Numbered from the stretch's first letter, positions 16,172 to 25,058 are shown. The stretch: 45,412 nt of DNA from Deltaproteobacteria bacterium (GCA_016929805.1 JAFGIB010000173.1:1-45412), one strand, 5' to 3'. Translations and numbers: made by a program. The notes: generated from the letters alone by a model not told the origin.

Positions 16172-18160
16172 CTACCCCGTCATTTCTAATCGTGGCGCTG
16201 ATTGCGACGACCACCGGCGCACCGAAGGAAAGCGGCGTTGATCGGTATGCGGGATAAACTTGGCCGACGCGTAGTGATCCATAAACATTCGGTTTTCCAT
16301 GAGCTCGACGTTGGTGATGCGGTGCGCGACCTGCTCGGCGCTTTCGAGCATCTCGCGGCTCATGGTGACCAAACGGGCGCCGATCAGTGAACCATTTCCT
16401 ACGTAACGAAATCTCTCTCGAGGCAAATCGGGAAAGAGCCCGATTTGAATCGAGTTCTCAAGCTCGAGGAAGTTTCCCAATCCTCCGGAGATGATCACGC
16501 GCGATATATCGTCGACCGCGAGGTTGACGCTTTCAAGCAAAGTCATTACGCCGGCGTATATCGCCGCTTTTGCCCGAAGGATGTTTTCGATATCGGCTTC
16601 CGTTAGCACGATGTCAGCGCCGGTTCCGGAATTGGCGGCGTCTACTACTACGTATTCGTATTCTCCAGCGCGCGGCCGGATTCGCTTCGTCGGCAGGTCG
16701 GTACGGAACCTGCCGTTAGGCTCCAGAACCCCCTTATTGTACATCTCCGCTATCATGCCTATGAGGCCTACGCCGCAAACGCCGATAGGTTGCTTTTGAC
16801 CCATGGTGACGATCATGTGACGATAGGTGTCGGGGTCGATGCGAAACTCGACCACCGCTCCCGGCATGGCCCGTACGCCGCATCGGATGCCGCCTCCCTC
16901 AAAAGCCGGTCCGGCAGAGCAGGATGCCGACACCAACCAGTCCTCGTTCCCAAGCACGATCTCTCCATTGGTGCCGAGGTCGATATATAGGGTAACCTCT
17001 GGATCGCGGTGAAATCCCGCGGCAATAACCCCGGCGACGATGTCTCCGCCCATGAATCCGGCGACCGAGGGAATGGTGTAGAGAAAAACGTGCTCCGGAA
17101 GCTTCAGCCCGATATCCAGCGCGCGTACCGGAGGCGCAAAAGTCATGGTCGGCACATAAGGCGCCTCTCGAACCGTACGCGGCGGGATGCCGAGAACCAG
17201 GTGTGTCATGATCGTATTGCCCGCGGCGGTCACCTGCAGAATATCCGCGCGGCTGAGGTCGGTCTGAAGCAGCAACCTTTCGATTAGACCGTTGATGGTT
17301 TGAACCACCGCCGACTGTAGCCGCGACAAGCCTCCCTCTTTGTTTGAAGCGAGTATGCGCGTGACCACGTCCTCGCCGAACGAGATCTGAGCGTTGTAAT
17401 CCGAGGCCGTGGCGAGCACCTCGCGCCGCTCGAGGTCCAGTAGCTGAGCCCAAACCGTGGTCGTACCGATATCTACGGCTAGCACCACATGTTCCCGGGT
17501 TGTATCGCCCGGTTCGACGCGAACTACGCGCGCCGAGCGCCGCTCGGAATCCTGGGAACATACCATTTGCCATTCGAGCCGCGCGTCCGCTACGGTCGCG
17601 GTCACGTTCCAGTCGCCCTCTCGAAGCCTCTGGGAAAGGGTGGGAAGAATGGCCGAGTCTGCGGTCACGTGGTGGTAAGCGTGCTGCTGACGAATCGCAC
17701 GGTATAGCCGAGACAAATCGCTGGTGTTGTCTTGAAGCGAAGGCGGGTCGAGATGAAGCGCCAGCTTGTCGACGGGCGGATCGAAGCGCCAGCGACCGCT
17801 TTCGACCTCCAAGTCCTGAATGCTTCTCAGCTTTCTGGTCGAGAGGGCTTCGCCTTCGCCGAGCATCGAGCCTTCAACGCGCGCTGCCTCCACCAACTGC
17901 ACGACTACGCTGCCGGTAGCGCGACATTGGCAAGCGAGTATCACGCCGCTCTCGCGTTGTTCGACCGAAAGCGTGGAAAGGTCGTCTGATTCGATTTCGC
18001 CCTCGCGCAGTATCAGGCGGCAGCGACCACAACTACCCGTGCCGCCACACGCAGCGTCGATGTATACACCCGCGTCCAGCGCTGCCTGGAGCAGACTCTC
18101 TCCGCGCGCCGCGTCCAGCTCCACGGCGTCAGGTAAAAATGTAATGTGGACGGTGCTCAT
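16172..18160 (-). CDS. acsV: Corrinoid activation protein AcsV (RACo-like, 2Fe-2S plus ASKHA ATPase)
   Basis: A 662-residue protein. The N-terminal [2Fe-2S] ferredoxin domain has C38, C44, C47 and C77. A linker follows, then a large ASKHA-type domain (DIGTTTVWAQLLDL, AAGNTIMTHLVLGI, IDLGTNGEIVLGN, ISGGLGNFLELENS). RACo proteins use ATP to drive electrons onto the inactive Co(II) state of the corrinoid protein. The start at 18160 (MSTVHITF) fits the ferredoxin fold and has GAGG upstream; the frame is open to 18223, but the extra 21 residues overlap orf70 and look non-native. It is 9 nt from the AcsF-like gene. A paralogue lies at 33941-35908. Confidence 0.92.
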   Translation of the reverse strand: MSTVHITFLPDAVELDAARGESLLQAALDAGVYIDAACGGTGSCGRCRLILREGEIESDDLSTLSVEQRESGVILACQCRATGSVVVQLVEAARVEGSMLGEGEALSTRKLRSIQDLEVESGRWRFDPPVDKLALHLDPPSLQDNTSDLSRLYRAIRQQHAYHHVTADSAILPTLSQRLREGDWNVTATVADARLEWQMVCSQDSERRSARVVRVEPGDTTREHVVLAVDIGTTTVWAQLLDLERREVLATASDYNAQISFGEDVVTRILASNKEGGLSRLQSAVVQTINGLIERLLLQTDLSRADILQVTAAGNTIMTHLVLGIPPRTVREAPYVPTMTFAPPVRALDIGLKLPEHVFLYTIPSVAGFMGGDIVAGVIAAGFHRDPEVTLYIDLGTNGEIVLGNEDWLVSASCSAGPAFEGGGIRCGVRAMPGAVVEFRIDPDTYRHMIVTMGQKQPIGVCGVGLIGMIAEMYNKGVLEPNGRFRTDLPTKRIRPRAGEYEYVVVDAANSGTGADIVLTEADIENILRAKAAIYAGVMTLLESVNLAVDDISRVIISGGLGNFLELENSIQIGLFPDLPRERFRYVGNGSLIGARLVTMSREMLESAEQVAHRITNVELMENRMFMDHYASAKFIPHTDQRRFPSVRRWSSQSAPRLEMTG

Positions 18161-18200
18161 AGATTTTAAGACCTCGCTTAGCGCTAGTCGGGAGTAACTC

Positions 18201-18413
18201 CTATAGGTATTCCTCCTTGCCATTAGCCCTGGTATAAATGCCGTCGCGCGCTGTTGTTTCGTGTAACCGCTTTAGCGAGTCGACCATTGAGCCGAGCAGT
18301 GGTTCGTCAGCGTATTTTCCGTATCGGAAACGGATTCCCTGCCTGCGACCTCTCCGCTGCTCCATCTCCGACAAAAAAACCGCCCGCGGACAACTGATCG
18401 CCTCTTCTGTCAT
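18201..18413 (-). CDS. Small basic protein of unknown function, first gene after the terminator
   Basis: A 70-residue, Arg-rich soluble protein. I recognise no family. It has a usable GAGG 11 nt before its ATG, sits 40 nt upstream of acsV, and ends with codons GGCAAGGAGGAATACCTATAG that contain an AAGGAGG. It would be the first gene of the acsV-to-cooC transcript, just beyond an intrinsic terminator. A leader peptide or small regulator is possible, but nothing in the sequence proves either. It could also be a chance frame. Confidence 0.45.
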   Translation of the reverse strand: MTEEAISCPRAVFLSEMEQRRGRRQGIRFRYGKYADEPLLGSMVDSLKRLHETTARDGIYTRANGKEEYL

Positions 18414-18471
18414 GATCCGATTAACCTCTTAGCTTCAGCGATCGCTAGCCTTACGCTACCGTTTAGCGTGG

Positions 18472-18511
18472 AAAAAAAAACCGCCCCGTTTACCGCTCGA
18501 CGCGAACGAGG
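18472..18511 (-). terminator. Intrinsic terminator or attenuator between folD and the ACS genes
   Basis: On the minus strand CCTCGTT (18511-18505) pairs with AACGGGG (18490-18484). An inner CGC/GCG pair lies inside, giving about 10 bp. After three bases a run of nine T follows (18480-18472). It lies 77 nt after the folD stop and 59 nt before orf70. It would end or attenuate fhs-folD transcription into the ACS genes. No certain promoter is visible in the short space that follows. Confidence 0.75.
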
Positions 18512-18587
18512 CAACTCATCGCTATCAGCAGGCACGTGACTATCTATGAAACCGTTCAAATTATTGTCAATCCTATTTTGTTTCTAG

Positions 18588-19469
18588 CTACTTCGCGTGT
18601 AAGCGGCTAGCTCGTACCGTGTTGCGGAGCAACATGGTGATCGTCATTGGTCCGACACCTCCCGGAACCGGCGTAATCTTCGCCGCCACTTCCTTTACCG
18701 CGTCAAAGTCGACGTCGCCCGCGAGCTTAGCCTTACCCGATTCGGCCGTTCCGATTCGATTCACGCCGACATCGATCACCGTGGCTCCGGGCTTAACCAT
18801 ATCCGCGGTGACCGCCTTGGGCGCTCCCGCCGCGACGATGAGAATATCGGCCCGAAGGGTATGCTCCTTCATATTTCGACTACCGGTATGGCAAATCGTG
18901 ACCGTCGCGTTCGCGTTCGGTTTCTTTTGCAACATCATGATCGCGATCGGTTTTCCCACGATATTGCTCCGGCCGACCACCACCAGCTCCGCCCCTTTGG
19001 TGGGCGTGCCCGAACGGACGATCAATTCTTGAATCCCCGCCGGGGTGCAGGGCGGAAACAGGTCTTCGCCGATGACCAAGCGCCCGACATTCACCGGATG
19101 AAATCCATCGACATCTTTGTTCGGATCTATAGCATAAAGAATTTTATTCTCGTTAATATGCTTGGGTAGCGGCAGTTGTACCAGTATTCCGTTGACCTTC
19201 GCGTCTTGGTTAAGTTTGTTTACGAGCTTCATCAGGTCTGCTTCCGAGATGTCGCCCGGGAGGGTATGTTGAAACGAAGCGATTCCGATCTCTTCGCACC
19301 CCTTTCCCTTGGCGGTCACGTAAGAAACCGAGGCGGGGTTGTCCCCAACCAATACGGTGGCAAGTCCCGGTTGGATCCCTTGCTTGGCCTTAAGTTCGAC
19401 GACCTCCTGCTTGAGCTCCGCGCGGATCGCTTCAGCTACGCTTTTTCCACTAATAATTTCTGCGGTCAT
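18588..19469 (-). CDS. folD: Methylene-THF dehydrogenase / methenyl-THF cyclohydrolase
   Basis: A 293-residue FolD. It carries the substrate-site motif SYVTAKGKGCEEIGI with the catalytic Tyr and Lys, VQLPLPKHI, DVDGFHPVNVGRL, and the NAD(P) loop VVGRSNIVGKPIA with a C-terminal PVPGGVGPMT. It interconverts 10-formyl-, methenyl- and methylene-THF in the cytoplasm. It follows fhs by 78 nt, so the two THF steps are co-transcribed. A GAAGGTG site lies before the ATG. The next enzyme in the pathway, methylene-THF reductase, is not encoded nearby. Confidence 0.96.
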   Translation of the reverse strand: MTAEIISGKSVAEAIRAELKQEVVELKAKQGIQPGLATVLVGDNPASVSYVTAKGKGCEEIGIASFQHTLPGDISEADLMKLVNKLNQDAKVNGILVQLPLPKHINENKILYAIDPNKDVDGFHPVNVGRLVIGEDLFPPCTPAGIQELIVRSGTPTKGAELVVVGRSNIVGKPIAIMMLQKKPNANATVTICHTGSRNMKEHTLRADILIVAAGAPKAVTADMVKPGATVIDVGVNRIGTAESGKAKLAGDVDFDAVKEVAAKITPVPGGVGPMTITMLLRNTVRASRLHAK

Positions 19470-19499
19470 TGAGCACCTTCATGGTTAGTTGTTAAACCA

Positions 19500-19529
19500 T
19501 CCGGGCGGCCTTTTGATCGGACGCCCGGA
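19500..19529. other. Hairpin between fhs and folD
   Basis: TCCGGGCG (19500-19507) and CGCCCGGA (19522-19529) form a perfect 8-bp stem with a 14-nt loop. AAACCA and TGGTTT flank it and could extend it with a bulge. There is no U-run on the transcribed strand. It probably protects or processes the intercistronic mRNA. Confidence 0.5.
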
Positions 19530-19547
19530 CGTTTGGTTTATACCGGG

Positions 19548-21320
19548 TTAGAAAATTCCGCGCACTCTTCCCGTATTGACGTCGATATCGACTCGGCGGT
19601 ACGCCGGATCGGATCCGGTGCCCGGCATGAGCGAAATATTACCCGCGACCGGACAGATGAATTTCGCTCCGCCGTAGGTAAGAAAGTCGCGGATGTGCAG
19701 CGTCCATCCCTTTGGCTCTCCCTTGAGCGTTGGATCGTGCGTCAGGCTGAGATGCGTCTTGACCATCATCGTCACAAAGTCATTGAACTTCGGATCGGCT
19801 TCGAAACGTTTAGCCTTCTCCGTTGCCTCGGGCCCATAGCTAACGCTTTCCGCGCCGTAGACTTCCTTCGCGATTAGCTCGACGCGCTTTCGAAGCGGCG
19901 TATCGAGCTCGTAAAGGTACTTGAAGTTGACTTTGTCGTTACACGCGTCGACGACCGCGTCGGCCAGCTCCAGGGCGCCTTCGCCGCCGTACTGCCAGTG
20001 CTTTGACAGGGCGACACGCGCGCCGGCCTGCTCGGCCATCTTTCGAATCAGTTTGATCTCCGCATCGGTGTCGGTATGGAACGCGTTGATAGCAACCACC
20101 GGGTTGATGCCCGCTTTTTTGACCGTTTGGATGTGATGAACGAGGTTGCACATCCCGTCCTCGAGCCAAGCCAGGTTCTCTTTGAAGTATTCTTGCGGGA
20201 TCGGTTTTCCGGGCGGGCACGGCAAGGCTCCCGCTTTCACGCCGTGGTGCTTGAGGCCGCGCACGGTTGCCGTAATAACCGAAACATTCGGTACATTGCC
20301 CGAGAGCCGACATTTCACGTTCCAGAACTTTTCAAAGCCGATGTCCGCGCCGAATCCAGACTCGGTCAGGTGATAGTCGGCGAGCTTCAGGCAGAGCTTG
20401 TCCGCGACCACGGATGACTGCCCCACGGCAATATTCGCAAAAGGACCGGCGTGGACAAAGCACGGTTGTCCCTCGATCGACTGCATGAGGTTTGGATTGA
20501 CCGCTTCCCGCAGCCACGCGGTCATCGCGCCCGCGACCTCAAGGTCAGAAGTGGTGACCGGATTGCCCTTCTTGTCGTAGGCGACCACGATTTTGCCCAT
20601 GCGTTCGCGCAGATCTTTGAGATCGCTAAAAACGGCCAGAATCGCCATCACCTCGGAAGATACGGCAATGCCGAATTTGCTCTGCATCAGATACCCGTCC
20701 ATCTTGCCGCCGATGCCGATGATGATGTTGCGCAGAGCTTGCGCGCAGAAGTCGATAATCCAACCCATCTCGACATTGGTGGGATCGACATCGAGGCGCC
20801 TGAGCCCGATCTTAGCCAGCCTCTCGTCGTCGTAGTTTCTCTCGTGCTGCATACGCGAGGTTAACGCGACCATGGCCAAGTTGTGCGCGTTCATGATCGC
20901 GTTTATATCTCCCGTGAGGCCGAGCGAAAATTGGGTAAGCGGGATACACTGCGATAGGCCTCCGCCCGCGGCAGAGCCTTTCACGTTCATTGTCGGTCCG
21001 CCGGAAGGCTGCCGAATGCATGCCACGACCTTCTTGTTTCGCTTTCCCATTCCCTGCAACAAGCCCATGGTGGTGGTCGATTTGCCCTCTCCAAGCGGCG
21101 TAGGAGTAATCGCCGTAACCTCGATGAACTTGCCGTCCGGTCTGTTCTTCAGTCGATTAAGAACCTTCATATAATCGACCTTAGCGATATAGTTTCCGTA
21201 TGGGAGCAGCTCCTCCTTTGTGATCCCCAACTCCTCGGCGAGCTGGTAACAGGTCTTCATTCGGGATTCTGCCTCTTCCGCGATTTCCCAATCCTTATGT
21301 TTCGTGGGATCTAGAACCAT
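19548..21320 (-). CDS. fhs: Formate-tetrahydrofolate ligase
   Basis: A 590-residue formyl-THF synthetase that activates formate with ATP. The P-loop is [12 protein letters not shown] (about residues 72-83), followed by the family signatures [19 protein letters not shown] and [17 protein letters not shown]. It is about 30 residues longer than the Moorella enzyme, mainly at the N-terminus. The start is set by TAAGGAGGAATTACATG. It is the first gene of the cluster, downstream of a long leader, and supplies the methyl branch together with folD. Confidence 0.96.
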   Translation of the reverse strand: MVLDPTKHKDWEIAEEAESRMKTCYQLAEELGITKEELLPYGNYIAKVDYMKVLNRLKNRPDGKFIEVTAITPTPLGEGKSTTTMGLLQGMGKRNKKVVACIRQPSGGPTMNVKGSAAGGGLSQCIPLTQFSLGLTGDINAIMNAHNLAMVALTSRMQHERNYDDERLAKIGLRRLDVDPTNVEMGWIIDFCAQALRNIIIGIGGKMDGYLMQSKFGIAVSSEVMAILAVFSDLKDLRERMGKIVVAYDKKGNPVTTSDLEVAGAMTAWLREAVNPNLMQSIEGQPCFVHAGPFANIAVGQSSVVADKLCLKLADYHLTESGFGADIGFEKFWNVKCRLSGNVPNVSVITATVRGLKHHGVKAGALPCPPGKPIPQEYFKENLAWLEDGMCNLVHHIQTVKKAGINPVVAINAFHTDTDAEIKLIRKMAEQAGARVALSKHWQYGGEGALELADAVVDACNDKVNFKYLYELDTPLRKRVELIAKEVYGAESVSYGPEATEKAKRFEADPKFNDFVTMMVKTHLSLTHDPTLKGEPKGWTLHIRDFLTYGGAKFICPVAGNISLMPGTGSDPAYRRVDIDVNTGRVRGIF

Positions 21321-21596
21321 GTAATTCCTCCTTAGACGATTAATAATACGACCCGCAGCGCTCTACGGTCTGATCAAAGAACCGAAGGTTCCTGCAAAAA
21401 AAGATTTGAATCATGTGACAAACAATTAACGCCTTGCGGCAACACGCCGAATTCGAGAACTTACCCCCGACTTTCGTAACGAAAACAGGCGATTAGACAC
21501 TATCGCCCGCTACCCGGAAGCCAGTCCAATATACCGGTCTACGAGCCGGAGGATGCTTTGGACGGTTCAATAAGAACCTTTACCTAGCGAGCAGAA
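21321..21596 (-). other. Untranslated leader of fhs with several small hairpins
   Basis: If the promoter at 21597-21625 is real, the message has a leader of about 270 nt. Small stems on the minus strand include GGTTC/GAACC, GGCGAT/ATCGCC, TTTCGT/ACGAAA, and GAACC/GGTTC close to the gene. A seven-T run follows a weak stem. I cannot match it to the THF or another known riboswitch. Confidence 0.35.
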
Positions 21597-21625
21597 AGTC
21601 TATTAATTCGCGGTCTGTAAGTCAA
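21597..21625 (-). promoter_or_regulatory. fhs: Candidate sigma-70 promoter for fhs
   Basis: On the minus strand TTGACT (21625-21620) is separated by 17 bp from TAGACT (21602-21597), a fair -35/-10 pair in otherwise AT-rich DNA, about 277 nt before fhs. Found by eye; the -10 match is imperfect. Confidence 0.4.
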
Positions 21626-21823
21626 CGCTATAATTATACTGCAATATTTATATTTTTTATTCCAACCATCCGTATTTTTTATAGACGACAATACCGATGC
21701 AAATTTCGTGAACGTTGTAGTAAATCAAAGTCTTCACCTCGATCTTTTTATCTCAACCGCTCCTTTCCGTTAGTACCGATTTCCGCCATAAAAAAGTCGG
21801 GATGTCGCTGGCGACGCTCAACC

Positions 21824-22097
21824 GTAAGCGTTCAGGGGTCAAACAAGTCGGCGGCCAATTCGCCCGTAAAACCGAGCGCGGCCGCAGGGCCGGCGAGGAT
21901 GGTACTCGCTGTACCTGACGGTTGTCGGTGGAAATGTATAAAGCGGAGCGGACGCGAGTCGGCGAAGCTGTACGTTTCCAGCGGCACTACACAGGGTCCG
22001 AAGGACCCGAGTACGCCGGCGCGAGGACGAAAGCCGGGATTGCGGGATGAATTGGCCCCCGTCGTAGTCAAACAGCAGTACCCCCCTGAACGGCTAC
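21824..22097 (+). repeat. Dispersed repeat family R1, copy B (full-length)
   Basis: This copy starts GTAAGCGTTCAGGGG and ends CCCCCCTGAACGGCTAC, with a GGCCAATTC box inside the left end and its complement inside the right end, so it has imperfect terminal inverted repeats. Its first 97 nt match copy A at 31-128. Its 21921-22015 segment is an extra module absent from copy A and contains the hairpin GGGTCC/GGACCC. It lies 62 nt beyond the stop of the FolB-like gene. No transposase is encoded. Confidence 0.75.
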
Positions 22098-22159
22098 TCT
22101 CAGTCGGCGCGCGCGAAAAGGCAATGGCGGGGTCTGGAAAGAGAACGCTGAATCGCTGT

Positions 22160-22858
22160 TCAACTATTAAGCGGGAGGGTATCGACGCATAATAAGGTTT
22201 GATAGCGGTCAGTGGGGTTGTCGTAGCAATAGGATTCGCTCTGGGAGCGTTGGCGTATCGTTCCCGCTCTCAGCTTGTGACCTTGATATACGAGTCCACC
22301 CGTTACGACCATATCCGCGGCACGTCCCGGCGCTCGAGCTGTCAAAGTAAACGACTTTTTCGGGCCGATATCGATGCGGTATATCCCTGTTTCACGGCCT
22401 TCAAACACAACATCGATAAAGCCAAAATCTCTCGCGACTCGCTCCAGCTCTTCGGAAGACGGATCGCGCTCGATCTCTACAGAAGGGATCGCTCGATTCG
22501 AAAGCGCGCCGGGCTTACTGAGCCGAATACGCACCCGTTCGACCTGTGGTCTGTTTTCGCTTAAGGCCGGCGGTAAGAGTAAGAACCGGCAAAGCGTATG
22601 AGCCGCGGTTTCCAGAAGTCGAAAACGAAAATGTCGCAGTATAAAAGCAACCTGAGCGGTTACCGCAGCGTAGTTCACGGTGTACCGTAGCTGTTCTTTA
22701 CCCGCTGCCTTGCGCGTATCGAGCAGCATGTCCAAATCGACGACCAGAGATTGAGGCGTCTCGCTCTCTTTGGGATATACGCCTATAATGCAATCAACCT
22801 CCAGGTTATTGATCCGAACGGCATCGCTAGCCGTATTTCCGCTGATGGTCGCCTGCAT
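22160..22858 (-). CDS. FolB-like dihydroneopterin aldolase fused to a cupin-like domain
   Basis: A 232-residue protein. Residues about 12-132 match dihydroneopterin aldolase: GVYPKESETPQ with the likely active Glu (E31), TVNYAAV (Y63), LLETAAH (E83), and the KP motif K115 in LSKPGALSNRAIPSVEIER. Residues about 140-232 look like a small cupin barrel (GIYRIDIGPKKSF ... DMVVTGGLVYQGHKLRAGTI), but without the usual metal-binding histidines. FolB makes the pterin precursor of folate, which fits the THF pathway beside it, but a modified pterin substrate is possible. It is divergent from the transporter gene and bounded by R1 copies B and C. No good ribosome binding site precedes the ATG. Confidence 0.75.
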   Translation of the reverse strand: MQATISGNTASDAVRINNLEVDCIIGVYPKESETPQSLVVDLDMLLDTRKAAGKEQLRYTVNYAAVTAQVAFILRHFRFRLLETAAHTLCRFLLLPPALSENRPQVERVRIRLSKPGALSNRAIPSVEIERDPSSEELERVARDFGFIDVVFEGRETGIYRIDIGPKKSFTLTARAPGRAADMVVTGGLVYQGHKLRAGTIRQRSQSESYCYDNPTDRYQTLLCVDTLPLNS

Positions 22859-22871
22859 TTTTACAATGTTA

Positions 22872-23052
22872 GTAAGCGTTCACGCGGTAAACAAGTAGGC
22901 GGACAAAGCGCGCGTAAAAATGAGCCGGCCGGCGAGCACTGCGAGAAAGGCACTCGCCCTGGCTGCCGCCTCTGGCCGGAGGACATGGCCGCTATAACTA
23001 GGCAATTCAGCCACCGGAGTAACCAAAGCCGCGCGATCCCGCGACCGGCTAC
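22872..23052 (+). repeat. Dispersed repeat family R1, copy C (diverged)
   Basis: The stretch begins GTAAGCGTTCAC and continues with ACAAGTAGGCGGACAAAG, CGCGTAAAAATGAGC and GCCGGCGAGCAC. These align with the left half of copy B with many substitutions. The right boundary (GACCGGCTAC near 23052) is uncertain. It starts 14 nt before the FolB-like start codon, in direct orientation to copy B. Confidence 0.55.
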
Positions 23053-23582
23053 CCGTTGTGTACGTATCCTGCACGAAATAGGCAGGATCGCGGGGGTTGA
23101 GAAGCGATGACCGGCCTCGGTTATTACCAATACAAAAGATAAAAAATCGAATAAAAGTGCTATTTATAAGTTGACCCTTATGTGAACCCATGCTAGCTCA
23201 GAGGTGTTTTTTTGGAACAAAAACGCGTACGAGCTGTCAGACCGTTTACGAATAGCGGCTGGTAACGAAGAGCGAGAAAAAAGAAATCGCTTGTAGAACG
23301 CGGAACAAACGTGAACAAGGTAGACCGAGAGTCTGAATGTAACAGATAGACATCGAGGTGACGGTTTTCGCGGTTGCCCATAGGCTAGCGAGCGCTCATC
23401 GGCTCAAGGGCCAGCCGAATAACTCATGAGACGTGAGAAGGTAGCCGCGATCCCAAATAGAGCTTTCGGTAGAGTTATAAAAAAAGCGTATGGGATAGCG
23501 GTTTTTGCTACAACCATATTTATACTACATTTATCGTCAAAAACCGCCTGGTTAAAGCATAAATCGAATAAGGAGAGCATAC
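23053..23582. other. Intergenic DNA upstream of the OFA transporter
   Basis: No convincing gene is found here. The last 150 nt before the transporter are AT-rich and probably hold its promoter, but no consensus pair stands out. I checked a possible sigma-54 site near 23490; its GG-GC spacing is wrong. Confidence 0.5.
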
Positions 23583-25031
23583 ATGACTGCGCGAGACAAG
23601 GTTCCTACGAGGGCATGGATCGTCACCATAGCGGGTATGGTGATCAATCTCTGCTTAGGCATTCTCTACGCGTGGAGCGTTTGGTCGGCTTCACTGGTTT
23701 ATTCCCCGTCTAAAGAAGAGCTGGCGAAAGGGACTCAAGAGCTACAAGCAACGCTCTCGCAAGAGGAGGTTCCTGCTGATCTAGAAAAGCTAAAGATCAG
23801 CTATGACAAACTTAGCGACGACGGAAAAAACAAGTTGCTATCCGAGCATTATACTAAGATCAGAGTTCAGGAAATGGCGGGTCAACCGAAAGACGCTGGC
23901 GATCCGAACGGCTGGAAGTGGCTTACCAACGCCCAGGCTTCGTGGCCGTACGCGATTTGCGTCATCATGTTCGCTCTTTTCATGATTCCGGGAGGACGGA
24001 TCCAGGACAAGATCAGTCCCAGGTTCGGCGCGACGCTGGGAGGGCTCTTTTTAGCGGCAGGCTGTATCGTCGCCGGATTGATGGAAAACTTTGCCGGGTT
24101 GATACTCGGTTTTGGCGTACTCGGCGGGATTGGAATGGGAATCGGTTATGCGGCACCGACTCCCGCCGCGCTAAAATGGTTCGGTCCTCATAAGCGAGGA
24201 CTTATCGCAGGGATTGTGGTCGGTGGATACGGCGGAGCCGCGCTCTACATATCGCCTCTCGGAAAGTACCTAATAGACAGTTTCGGAATCTCGGGGAGTT
24301 TTATCGCGCTGGGGATTTTATTCGCGGTTGTGGTGATTATCGCCGGTCAATTTCTGATCGTCCCCCGCGAGGGATATGTTCCGCCTCAGCCTCCTAAAAC
24401 AACAGGGAAAAACGCTGTTGTATCCCAATCCGAGGACTGGAGCACGAAGGAGATGCTGAAATCGTGGCAGTTCTACGCGCTGGTAATGATGTTTATCGGC
24501 TCGACACAATCGGGTTTCCTGATCATATCGAACGCGACCGGGTTACTTAAGACAACGGCCATGGCGATTCCCTTTTTCGCGGCGAATGCCTGGATCCTAG
24601 CGTCTTACGGCGGTCTGGTAAACGCCTCGGGGCGCGTCTTCACCGGCCTTTATTCCGATTCGATCGGCAGAGCGAACGCCTACACCATCAACGGAATCGT
24701 TTCCGCGGTTTGTCTTGCTCTCATGCCGACCATCATGGCCTCGAATAGCGTTATATTGCTTTTCATCGCCGTGGGTATCGCCTTTTGGCAGTACGGCGGC
24801 GGGCTTTCGTTACTACCCTCATACACCGCCGATTTCTACGGATCGAAGAATCTGGGGATGAACTACGGCCTGGTATTTCTCGGCTGGGGACTTGGATTTT
24901 TCATGCCGACGCTCGCGGGCGTCATCAAGGACGTGACCGGAAGCCTGGACCTGTCTTTCTATATTTCCGCGACGATTCTGGTCGGCGTGGTCATACTCTG
25001 CAGGGTGACAAAAAAGCCGGAAAAAAGTTAG
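23583..25031 (+). CDS. OFA-family MFS transporter (oxalate/formate antiporter-like)
   Basis: A 482-residue, roughly 12-helix major facilitator of the OFA family. Signatures include the N-terminal WIVTIAGMVINLCLGILYAWSVW helix, the GRIQDKISPR loop after helix 2, and the second half with GRVFTGLYSDSIGR. OFA members exchange oxalate, formate or other small monocarboxylates; the position beside the formate dehydrogenase operon and fhs points to formate or a related acid (inference). A hydrophilic, possibly coiled-coil insert of about 75 residues (about 40-115) lies between helices 1 and 2, larger than in classical OxlT. The start has AAGGAGAGCATAC. The gene converges on the NuoF-GltD gene. Confidence 0.85.
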   Translation: MTARDKVPTRAWIVTIAGMVINLCLGILYAWSVWSASLVYSPSKEELAKGTQELQATLSQEEVPADLEKLKISYDKLSDDGKNKLLSEHYTKIRVQEMAGQPKDAGDPNGWKWLTNAQASWPYAICVIMFALFMIPGGRIQDKISPRFGATLGGLFLAAGCIVAGLMENFAGLILGFGVLGGIGMGIGYAAPTPAALKWFGPHKRGLIAGIVVGGYGGAALYISPLGKYLIDSFGISGSFIALGILFAVVVIIAGQFLIVPREGYVPPQPPKTTGKNAVVSQSEDWSTKEMLKSWQFYALVMMFIGSTQSGFLIISNATGLLKTTAMAIPFFAANAWILASYGGLVNASGRVFTGLYSDSIGRANAYTINGIVSAVCLALMPTIMASNSVILLFIAVGIAFWQYGGGLSLLPSYTADFYGSKNLGMNYGLVFLGWGLGFFMPTLAGVIKDVTGSLDLSFYISATILVGVVILCRVTKKPEKS

Positions 25032-25058
25032 AAGAGCTGTCTCACGAAAAAAATCGAT

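Noticed and set aside
18161-18223. N-terminal extension of AcsV to an ATG at 18223
   Set aside because: The extra residues precede the ferredoxin fold, overlap orf70, and the family starts at MSTVHITF.
21321-21600. THF riboswitch in the fhs leader
   Set aside because: The conserved THF-riboswitch core segments were not found in the leader.
21824-22097. Integron attC site flanking a folB cassette
   Set aside because: The ends do not show the RYYYAAC and GTTRRRY core sites, and no integron integrase is present.
23480-23520. Sigma-54 promoter upstream of the OFA transporter
   Set aside because: TGG and TTGCT elements occur, but the GG-GC spacing is longer than the fixed distance required.
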